This document shows, piece after piece, positions 32,323-38,513 of a DNA stretch of 38,513 nt (the stretch's first letter is position 1; every line of letters begins with the position of its first letter). The DNA lies in NCBI GenBank assembly GCA_019115665.1, contig DXDD01000142.1, forward strand, positions 1 through 38,513, read 5' to 3'. A program made the translations under genes and the position numbers. The notes under the pieces were generated by a model. It searched no databases. It had not been told where the DNA came from and was given only the letters and a program-made list of their open reading frames with translations. Source of the stretch: Candidatus Eisenbergiella pullistercoris (lineage in GTDB: Bacteria > Bacillota > Clostridia > Lachnospirales > Lachnospiraceae).

Positions 32323-33348
32323 ATGGCGAAAATCGGAATGATCGGGGCCGGAAGCTGGGGAACAGCTTTGACCTGGCTCCTTACGAACAACGGACATCAG
32401 GTAACGGTATGGTCCGCGCTGGAAAACGAGATCGAGATGCTGAAGCGGGAACGGGAGCAGAAGGAAAAGCTTCCCGGCGTCATCCTTTCGGAGGATACGG
32501 TATTTACCACGCGGCTTTCCGAAGCAGTGGAAGGACAGGACCTTCTGGTGCTCGCGGTGCCGTCTCCGTTTACGCGCAGTACGGCAGGGCAGCTGAAGGA
32601 GCTGGTGAAGGAAGGGCAGATCATCGTCAATGTGGCGAAGGGAATTGAGGAGACCACGCTGATGACCCTCTCCCAGATCATCGAAGAGGAGATCCCGCAG
32701 GCCGAGGTGGCGGTGCTTTCCGGTCCCTCCCACGCGGAGGAGGTTGGAAAGGGAATGCCCACGGCCATCGTGGCGGGCGCGTACCGGAAGAAGACTGCGG
32801 AATATATCCAGAACATTTTCATGAGCGAGGTGTTCCGGGTCTATGCCAGCCCGGACGTGCTTGGCATCGAGCTTGGCGCGGCGTTGAAGAACGTGGTGGC
32901 GCTGGCCGCGGGGATCGCGGACGGCCTTGGCTGCGGAGACAACACGAAGGCGGCTCTGATCACCAGAGGGATCAAGGAGATCTCCCGCCTGGGCATGAAG
33001 ATGGGCGGACATTTTGAGAGCTTTTACGGGCTGTCCGGGATCGGCGACCTGATCGTAACCTGCGCCAGCATGCATTCCCGCAACCGCCGGGCAGGCATCC
33101 TGATCGGCAAAGGCTGCAGCATGGACGAAGCCATGAAGGAAGTGAAGATGGTGGTGGAGGGCGTCTATTCCGCAAAGGCCGCCATGGGGCTCGCGGCCAG
33201 ATACGACGTGCCCCTTCCCATCATCGAACAGGTCAACGAGGTGCTTTTCAACGGAAAGAGCGCAAGGCAGGCCATGAACGACCTGATGGTGCGGGACAAG
33301 AAGATCGAGATCACGGACGATATCGTGTGGCAGAAGCCGGATCGATGA
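32323..33348 (+). CDS. gpsA: NAD(P)H-dependent glycerol-3-phosphate dehydrogenase
   Basis: 341 residues. Rossmann motif GMIGAGSWGTALTWLL (~4-19), then NVAKGIEE, LSGPSHAEEV, the catalytic Lys in LGAALKNVVALAAGI and GLSGIGDLIVTC. Supplies glycerol-3-phosphate for PlsY. ATG 32323 follows AGGGAGG; the frame running back to 32257 lies in the hairpin. Length normal. Confidence 0.97.
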   Translation: MAKIGMIGAGSWGTALTWLLTNNGHQVTVWSALENEIEMLKREREQKEKLPGVILSEDTVFTTRLSEAVEGQDLLVLAVPSPFTRSTAGQLKELVKEGQIIVNVAKGIEETTLMTLSQIIEEEIPQAEVAVLSGPSHAEEVGKGMPTAIVAGAYRKKTAEYIQNIFMSEVFRVYASPDVLGIELGAALKNVVALAAGIADGLGCGDNTKAALITRGIKEISRLGMKMGGHFESFYGLSGIGDLIVTCASMHSRNRRAGILIGKGCSMDEAMKEVKMVVEGVYSAKAAMGLAARYDVPLPIIEQVNEVLFNGKSARQAMNDLMVRDKKIEITDDIVWQKPDR

Positions 33349-33402
33349 GAAAAGAGGGGCGCGGCAGATTCTGCTTCACCGTGCTCCGGAACGGGGGTTT
33401 TT

Positions 33403-35688
33403 ATGAAGGAAGAAAAGCTGAGGGAGCTGCTTTCCTCCCTTACGGTAACGGAAAAGATCGGCCAGCTGATCCAGGTTCCCGGAAACATGCTGAACGCCGA
33501 GGGGCAGGAGCTTGGGGTCAGAGACGAGCTTGGGATCGGAGAGGAGCTTCTGCGAAATGTGGGTTCCACCCTGAACGTGGTGGGAGCCGGGCAGGTCAGA
33601 AGGGTGCAGGAGGAATACCTGAAAAGAAGCAGCGCGAAGATCCCGCTGATGTTCATGGCGGACATCATCTACGGCTTTCGGACGGTGTATCCCATTCCGC
33701 TGGCCCTGGGCTGTTCCTTTGAGCCGGAGCTTCTGCGCCGCCTGTGTGAGGCGACCGCGCGGGAAAGCACGGCGGCCGGGGCGCAGGTGACCTTTTCTCC
33801 CATGGGGGATCTGGTCAGGGACGCCCGCTGGGGACGCTGCCTGGAGTCCACGGGCGAGGACCCGCATATGAACGCGGCCTATGTGAGGGCTATGGTAGAG
33901 GGCTTTCAGGAAGGGCTTTCAGAGGAAGGCGCGGCAAGGGGGCTTGCCTCCTGCGTGAAGCATTTCGCGGCCTACGGCGCACCCGAGGGAGGAAGGGACT
34001 ACAATACGGTGGATATGTCGGAGCGCAGGCTCAGACAGGACTATCTGCCCTCCTACCGGGCGGGCGTGGAAGCGGGCTGCGAGATGATCATGACCTCCTT
34101 CAATACGGTGGACGGCATTCCCTCCACGGGAAACCGCTGGCTGATGAAGGATGTGCTCCGGAAGGAATGGGGCTTTGAGGGCGTGGTCATCACGGACTAT
34201 GCGGCCATTGCGGAGCTGATCACCCACGGCGTGGCGGCGGATCAAAAGGAAGCCTCTCAGCTTGCCATGGAAGCGGATGTGGACATCGATATGTGCACGG
34301 GCTGCTACGGAGGTAGCCTGGAGGAGCTGATCCGGGAAGGACGGCTTACCATGGAGCAGCTGGACGCCGCCGTATGGAGGGTGCTGCGCCTGAAAAATAA
34401 GCTGGGTCTCTTTGAGGATCCCTTCCGGGGCGCGGACGCGGCGGAGGAGGAAAGGCTTTCCCTGTGCGCAGATTTCCGCGCGCTGTCCCGGGAGGCCGCG
34501 GTGAAGTGCTCCGTGCTCCTGGAAAATAAGGACGGGCTGCTTCCGCTTTCGTTGGATGCGGAAAAGCGAAAAGCAGGAGAGCCGGAGGCGCCGGCGGCAG
34601 AAGATGCAAAGGCGGCGGGAAGGGTCGCTCTGATTGGCCCCTTCGTCGACCGGAAGGACGCCCTCGGCATGTGGGCGATCCACGGAGACAAAAACGCCGT
34701 GGTGACCATCCGGGAAGCTTTTGCGGAAATGCCCGGCCTTTCCTTTGACTGGACGGAGGGCTGCGAAGCCCTTCTGCCGGAGGACTATACGGATCTGACT
34801 GCTCTTTCGCAAAGCGGGGAAAGAGAGCTCTGGAGCGAAGAAAGGCGGGAGAAGGAATGGAGCCGCGCGCTGGTGCTTGCCGGAGAGGCGGATACGGTGA
34901 TCCTTGCGCTGGGAGAGGATCCGGTGCAGGGCGGAGAGGGAGGAAGCCGCACCCGGCTCACCCTTCCGGGAGATCAGATGAAGCTGCTTTATGAGGTGAA
35001 AAAGCGGGCGGCCCGCGTGATCGTGGTGCTCTTTGCCGGAAGGCCTCTGGTGCTGAACGAGGTGAAGGAGCTGGCGGACGCCCTGCTTCTGGTCTGGTAT
35101 CCGGGAACGGAGGGCGGAGCTGCCATCCGGGATATGCTCTTCGGCGTGAGCGAGCCGCAGGGACGGCTTTCCATGAGCCTTCCCAGGAGCGAGGGACAGC
35201 TGCCTCTGTATTACAATCATTTTTCCACCGGCCGTCCCTACGACGGAAAGACCGTGAACCGCTTTTTCTCCCGTTATACGGACTGTCCCAACACGCCGCT
35301 GTACCCCTACGGCTACGGCCTGTCCTATCACAGCGCGGCCTACGGGCCGGTGCGGCTGAGCGCTTCGGTCCTTGGGCCCGGGGAGAGCATCACCGCCGCC
35401 GTTGACGTGACGAATACCGGAAGCCGGGACGGCGTGGAAACGGTGCAGCTGTATGTGCGGGATGTGACCGGAAGCGTGGTCCGCCCGGTGAAGGAGCTGA
35501 AGGATGTGCAGAAGCTTTTCCTGAAGGCCGGCGAGACAAAACAGGCGGCCTTCGTCATCACGGAGGAAATGCTCCGTTTCTATGGAAGAGATCTGCGGTA
35601 CCGGTCTGAGCCGGGACGGTTCCTGTTGGGCATCGGGCCGGACAGCAGCGTCCGGCTGGATGCGGAGTTCACTCTGACGGAGAAATAA
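33403..35688 (+). CDS. Glycoside hydrolase family 3 beta-glucosidase-like enzyme
   Basis: 761 residues: TIM barrel (~1-330), alpha/beta sandwich (~360-600) and fibronectin III-like C-terminal domain (~650-755). Landmarks: GEDPHMNAAYVRAMVEGFQ, VKHFAAYG, the nucleophile Asp (~265) in VVITDY and the Fn3 piece VTNTGSRDGVETVQLYV. No signal peptide, so it would act on imported oligosaccharides in the cytoplasm. Substrate could be glucosides or xylosides. Weak ribosome binding site (GGGGG) before ATG 33403; 54 nt after gpsA. Confidence 0.92.
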   Translation: MKEEKLRELLSSLTVTEKIGQLIQVPGNMLNAEGQELGVRDELGIGEELLRNVGSTLNVVGAGQVRRVQEEYLKRSSAKIPLMFMADIIYGFRTVYPIPLALGCSFEPELLRRLCEATARESTAAGAQVTFSPMGDLVRDARWGRCLESTGEDPHMNAAYVRAMVEGFQEGLSEEGAARGLASCVKHFAAYGAPEGGRDYNTVDMSERRLRQDYLPSYRAGVEAGCEMIMTSFNTVDGIPSTGNRWLMKDVLRKEWGFEGVVITDYAAIAELITHGVAADQKEASQLAMEADVDIDMCTGCYGGSLEELIREGRLTMEQLDAAVWRVLRLKNKLGLFEDPFRGADAAEEERLSLCADFRALSREAAVKCSVLLENKDGLLPLSLDAEKRKAGEPEAPAAEDAKAAGRVALIGPFVDRKDALGMWAIHGDKNAVVTIREAFAEMPGLSFDWTEGCEALLPEDYTDLTALSQSGERELWSEERREKEWSRALVLAGEADTVILALGEDPVQGGEGGSRTRLTLPGDQMKLLYEVKKRAARVIVVLFAGRPLVLNEVKELADALLLVWYPGTEGGAAIRDMLFGVSEPQGRLSMSLPRSEGQLPLYYNHFSTGRPYDGKTVNRFFSRYTDCPNTPLYPYGYGLSYHSAAYGPVRLSASVLGPGESITAAVDVTNTGSRDGVETVQLYVRDVTGSVVRPVKELKDVQKLFLKAGETKQAAFVITEEMLRFYGRDLRYRSEPGRFLLGIGPDSSVRLDAEFTLTEK

Positions 35689-35694
35689 GAAAAA

Positions 35695-35714
35695 GAGACG
35701 GAAGCGTCCGTCTC
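35695..35714. terminator. Terminator between GH3 and LysR genes
   Basis: GAGACGGA (35695-35702) pairs with TCCGTCTC (35707-35714). On the minus strand TTTTTC follows, so it mainly ends the lysR transcript, whose stop codon overlaps the right arm. Confidence 0.75.
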
Positions 35715-36603
35715 AGGAGGATCCGGGTTCCTGCCCGTACGCCCGGCACAGGCCGAGGAAGAAAAGCAGGTTCGGCGTGAGATATTTGCTCTTATGATAA
35801 ATGATGTTCAGCTCCCTGTGGATCGGAGGATTCAGAGGGAGCTTTTTTACGCTTCCCTCCCGGATGTCCTTTTCCACCAGGGATTCCGGCAGGACAGCGA
35901 CGCCAAGCCCTTCGGAAACGGCGCTGACGATGGCCCGGGTGCTGGCGCTCTCCCAGACGGGACGGACGGTGAGCTGAAGCAGGGAAAAGCTTGCGTCCAG
36001 AAGCTCCCTTCCCGCGCTGCCCTTCTCCCGCATGAGAAAGGGATATTCCGCCAGCATGGAGAGACTGACGGAGCTTTCCCGGGTAAGCGGATGCCGGACG
36101 GGCGCAATGGCGCAGAGGGAATCCTTCTGAAAGGGCTCATATACGATATCCGGACTTTCCGGGGAGGTTTCGATCAGGCCAAGATCTACGGTATTGTCCA
36201 GAATGTGCCGTTCAATATCGCTGGAGGTATCCACCACCGCTTCGATTTTAAGGCCGGGCCGGGCTTCGGTGCACAGCCGGATCAGCCGCGGCAGGATACA
36301 GGTTCCGATGGTAATGCTGGTTCCCACCCGCAGAGTGCCGAACGCATCCCGGTTCCGGACGCTTTTTTCCATATCGTCAAACAGGGAAACGATATGTCTG
36401 GCATACCCGTAGAATTCCGTGCCCGCATCGGTGGGAGAAATGTGTCTGCCGATCCGTTCAAAAAGCCGGATCCCGTAGTAATCCTCCAGCTCCCGGACGG
36501 CCAGACTGACGGAGGGCTGGGCGAGATGCAGCTCGCCGGCCGCCCTGGTGATATTGCTGTGCCGGTAAACGGCCTCGAAGATCTTCATGTGACGGAGCGT
36601 CAT
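35713..36603 (-). CDS. LysR family transcriptional regulator
   Basis: About 296 residues: N-terminal winged HTH (MTLRHMKIFEAVYRHSNITR, AAGELHLAQPSVSLAVRELE, ~1-60) and a periplasmic-binding-like effector domain (~88-290) with the GTLRVGTSITIG start. ATG at 36603 is preferred because AAAGGA sits 6 nt upstream; an ATG at 36618 lacks a site. Divergent from the chromate-type transporter genes, which it likely controls. Effector unknown. Confidence 0.9.
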   Translation of the reverse strand: MTLRHMKIFEAVYRHSNITRAAGELHLAQPSVSLAVRELEDYYGIRLFERIGRHISPTDAGTEFYGYARHIVSLFDDMEKSVRNRDAFGTLRVGTSITIGTCILPRLIRLCTEARPGLKIEAVVDTSSDIERHILDNTVDLGLIETSPESPDIVYEPFQKDSLCAIAPVRHPLTRESSVSLSMLAEYPFLMREKGSAGRELLDASFSLLQLTVRPVWESASTRAIVSAVSEGLGVAVLPESLVEKDIREGSVKKLPLNPPIHRELNIIYHKSKYLTPNLLFFLGLCRAYGQEPGSS

Positions 36604-36626
36604 GACGGTTCCTTTCATATATAATC

Positions 36627-36651
36627 TATTCGTTATGATAATGATAGAATA
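36627..36651. promoter_or_regulatory. Possible LysR binding site
   Basis: TATTC (36627-36631) and GAATA (36647-36651) form an inverted repeat with 15-bp spacing in the very AT-rich region just upstream of lysR. This fits the shape of LysR-type operators (T-N11-A and longer), but the AT content makes chance matches easy. Confidence 0.35.
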
Positions 36652-36784
36652 ATACTATTTTACATATGAGTCAAGAACAGCTATGCTGACATGGGACTGA
36701 AAAAGAATTGCCGGTTTCTGCGCAGATTCTTCCGGCCAGGATTGCCGGCCGGCGGAGTCTGCGTTCCGGCAGAAGGAGATTGGG

Positions 36785-37357
36785 ATGAAAAACAAAAGAG
36801 AGGTTTTGCTGAAGCTGTTTGTTTCCACGCTCTATCTCAGCGCCTTTACCTTCGGGGGCGGCTATGTGATCGTGACGCTGATGAAAAAGAAGTTTGTGGA
36901 CGAGTATCACTGGATCGAGGAAAACGAGATGCTGGATCTGATCGCCATCGCTCAGTCCGCGCCCGGAGCCATCGCGGTAAACGGAGCCATCGTGGTGGGG
37001 TATAAGCTGGCGGGGATGATCGGAGCGCTTACGGCTATCGTGGCGACGATCATTCCGCCGTTCGTCATCATTTCCCTGATCTCCGTTTTTTATAATGCGT
37101 TCCGGACCAATTTCATCGTCAGCCAGCTGCTTGAGGGCATGCAGGCGGGCGTGGGCGCGGTGATCGCCGCTGTGGTCTGGGAGATGGGAGCGGGCGTGGT
37201 TCACGGAAAGAGTCCCGTATCCATCGGGATCATGATTGCCGCGTTTGCGGCCACCTGCTTCTTTGGAGTAAACGTGGTTTATGTGGTTATCGTCTGCGCG
37301 CTGTTCGGCGTTGTCCGCACGCTGGCGCAGAAGAAGAAAGAGAGGGTAGAGGGATGA
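36785..37357 (+). CDS. Chromate transporter family protein, first half
   Basis: 190 residues, a short-chain CHR protein: one CHR domain with the family start FTFGGGYVIVTLMKKKFVDE and AIAQSAPGAIAVNGAIVVGYK, about six hydrophobic segments. Short CHR proteins work as pairs encoded by adjacent genes and export chromate, or transport other oxyanions such as sulfate. ATG 36785 follows AAGGAG. Overlaps the next gene by 4 nt. Confidence 0.92.
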   Translation: MKNKREVLLKLFVSTLYLSAFTFGGGYVIVTLMKKKFVDEYHWIEENEMLDLIAIAQSAPGAIAVNGAIVVGYKLAGMIGALTAIVATIIPPFVIISLISVFYNAFRTNFIVSQLLEGMQAGVGAVIAAVVWEMGAGVVHGKSPVSIGIMIAAFAATCFFGVNVVYVVIVCALFGVVRTLAQKKKERVEG

Positions 37358-37914
37358 TCCTTTTTCAGCTGTTTTTAAGCTTCCTTCAGATCGGCCAGTT
37401 CAGCTTCGGCGGCGGCTATGCGGCCATGCCCCTGATCCAGGAACAGATCGTGGAGATCCACGGATGGCTCAGCATGAGCGAATTCACCGACCTCATCACC
37501 ATTTCCCAGATGACGCCCGGCCCGATCGCCATTAACTCCGCCACCTTTGTGGGCATCAAGATCGCCGGCATCCCCGGCGCGCTTATCGCGACCGCGGGCT
37601 GCATCCTGCCCTCCTGCATCATCGTGACCCTGATCGCCCGCCTGTACCTGAAATACCGGAACATGGACGTGCTCCAGGGCGTCCTGAATTCCCTGCGCCC
37701 CGCTGTGGTGGCCATGATCGCCTCCGCCGGCATCTCCATCCTCATTACGGCGCTCTGGGGAAACGAGGCCGTGATCGACTTCGCCAGGACCAACTGGTGG
37801 ATGGCGGCCATTTTCGTCCTCTGCTTCATCCTGCTGAAAAAAGCGAAGATGAATCCCATTCTCGTCATGGTCCTCGCAGGCGTCATGAAGCTGGCGGTTT
37901 CCCTGATCCCATGA
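37354..37914 (+). CDS. Chromate transporter family protein, second half
   Basis: 186 residues, second short CHR domain: FSFGGGYAAMPLIQEQIVE and TISQMTPGPIAINSATFVGIK, the counterpart of the preceding gene. The two probably form a heterodimer with opposite topologies. In a gut-type anaerobe the natural substrate may not be chromate. Confidence 0.92.
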   Translation: MILFQLFLSFLQIGQFSFGGGYAAMPLIQEQIVEIHGWLSMSEFTDLITISQMTPGPIAINSATFVGIKIAGIPGALIATAGCILPSCIIVTLIARLYLKYRNMDVLQGVLNSLRPAVVAMIASAGISILITALWGNEAVIDFARTNWWMAAIFVLCFILLKKAKMNPILVMVLAGVMKLAVSLIP

Positions 37915-37934
37915 ACCGCCGGATGCGGGCTGGG

Positions 37935-38045
37935 GCCGGACGCAGGCTGACCGGCACGCAAAGGAACCGGGGGCGGATGCAGGCTGACCGGCACGCAAAG
38001 GAATTGGGGCCGGATGCAGGCTGACCGGTACGCAAAGGAACCGGG
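37935..38045 (+). repeat. Three 37-bp tandem repeats after the chromate transporter
   Basis: Units start at 37935, 37972 and 38009, each 37 bp, differing at only a few positions. Each contains GCAGGCTGACCGG and ACGCAAAGGAA. They run directly into the hairpin at 38043. Too few and without spacers for a CRISPR array. All frames are open for part of the length, but there is no start or ribosome binding site. Confidence 0.85.
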
Positions 38046-38078
38046 GCCGGAGCGCAGGTGATCCTGTGCTCCGGCCCC
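38043..38078. terminator. Long hairpin between convergent transporter and flavodoxin genes
   Basis: GGGGCCGGAGCGCAGG (38043-38058) pairs with CCTGTGCTCCGGCCCC (38063-38078) around TGAT; 16 bp with one G-T pair. No T-run on either side, but the position between convergent genes suggests a bidirectional stop. Confidence 0.65.
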
Positions 38079-38108
38079 ATGTTCCATGCGGAAAGTCTGC
38101 GGCCTTTG

Positions 38109-38513
38109 TTAAGCCAGTGCCGCGCCCAGCTCATGGCATGCCGAGATGGCCTCGTCATCCGGAGCTCCGTTGCAGATCACGCTGTCACAGACGAGATTGG
38201 CTCCGTCCTCGCTGCAGCGTTCCTCCCAGCTGCGCATCCATTCTCCATCGCCCCAGCCATAGGAACCAAACAGGGCAATGCTTTTGCCGCGAAGGCTTCC
38301 TTCGCAGGCGGTGAACATCGGCTCAAACTCGCTTTCCTCCAGCTGCTCCGATCCCATGGAAGGGCAGCCGAAGGCGATGGCGTCATAGCTGCCGACCTGG
38401 TCTGCCGAAAACTCGGAGGCGGCAAGCAGGGTTACTTCCGCTCCCTTTCCTTTGGCGCCTTCTGCGGCGGCACAGGCCATGGCTTCGGTATTGCCGGTAC
38501 CGCTCCAATAAAC
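38109..38513 (-). CDS. Flavodoxin (N-terminus beyond the window)
   Basis: At least 134 residues in one frame reaching the right edge. The first visible residues VYWSGTGNTEAMA are the FMN phosphate-binding loop (T/SxTGNT) that normally begins about residue 6-7, so only a few residues are missing. FMN-ring loops FGCPSMGSEQLEE and FGSYGWGDGEWM are present. A short-chain flavodoxin, an electron carrier replacing ferredoxin under iron limitation. Confidence 0.92.
   Translation of the reverse strand, partial: VYWSGTGNTEAMACAAAEGAKGKGAEVTLLAASEFSADQVGSYDAIAFGCPSMGSEQLEESEFEPMFTACEGSLRGKSIALFGSYGWGDGEWMRSWEERCSEDGANLVCDSVICNGAPDDEAISACHELGAALA

Noticed and set aside
37935-38045. CRISPR array
   Set aside because: Three head-to-tail 37-bp units with no spacers and no cas genes nearby; a simple tandem repeat.
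1-38513. tRNA, rRNA or 4.5S/SRP RNA genes
   Set aside because: No tRNA-like cloverleaf, rRNA stretch or SRP Alu-type element was recognised on either strand by inspection; a tRNAscan/Infernal run would confirm.

Overview
The window is one contiguous piece of a GC-rich (by eye high-50s %) low-complexity-poor bacterial chromosome. Gene content and order (ylxM-ffh-rpsP-khpA-rimM-trmD-rplS, lepB-rbgA-lepB-rnhB-yraN-pgeF, DUF512/radical-SAM-der-plsY-gpsA, a CTC-type bL25, short two-part chromate transporter) point to Bacillota, class Clostridia, most likely a Lachnospiraceae. This is a judgement from protein motifs and synteny; no 16S or tRNA gene is present.

Layout. 1-6200: transporters. A broken ABC ATPase remnant sits behind an AT-richer promoter and leader-peptide segment, followed by two ABC-2 type permeases and two full-size ABC exporters (TM+NBD) that probably pair. 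6201-6665: a lower-GC NUDIX hydrolase. 6793-12284: a TetR repressor diverges from a five-gene operon encoding an SCP2-type lipid carrier, a membrane-anchored alpha/beta hydrolase, a stand-alone NRPS-type condensation protein, a discrete acyl carrier protein and an AMP-forming acyl ligase. Two TetR-type palindromes lie at the operon promoter. This compact thiotemplate operon is the best candidate for an undescribed system. 12441-13963: bL25 and a double-PepSY protein, both on the minus strand. 14095-14440: an unannotated-looking type I toxin-antitoxin locus, with a 30-residue hydrophobic peptide and convergent promoters giving an antisense RNA of about 100 nt.

14489-19467: the SRP/ribosome-maturation operon, with an unusual TrmD that carries an internal Arg/Glu-rich insert and a C-terminal GNAT domain, then rplS with its own promoter and terminator. 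19691-23882: signal peptidases, ribosome assembly GTPase, RNase HII, YraN and PgeF. 24062-27458: an OmpR-type two-component system. 27481-28674 (minus): a long, divergent PRPP synthetase. 28880-35688: DUF512 radical-SAM protein, Der, PlsY, GpsA and a cytoplasmic GH3 beta-glucosidase. 35713-37914: a LysR regulator divergent from a two-subunit chromate-type transporter. 38109-38513: the C-terminal part of a flavodoxin running off the right edge.

Most genes are tightly packed with frequent 4-nt ATGA overlaps. The only stretch over 300 bp without a conventional gene (13964-14600) is filled by the pepSY promoter, the toxin-antitoxin locus and the ylxM promoter.
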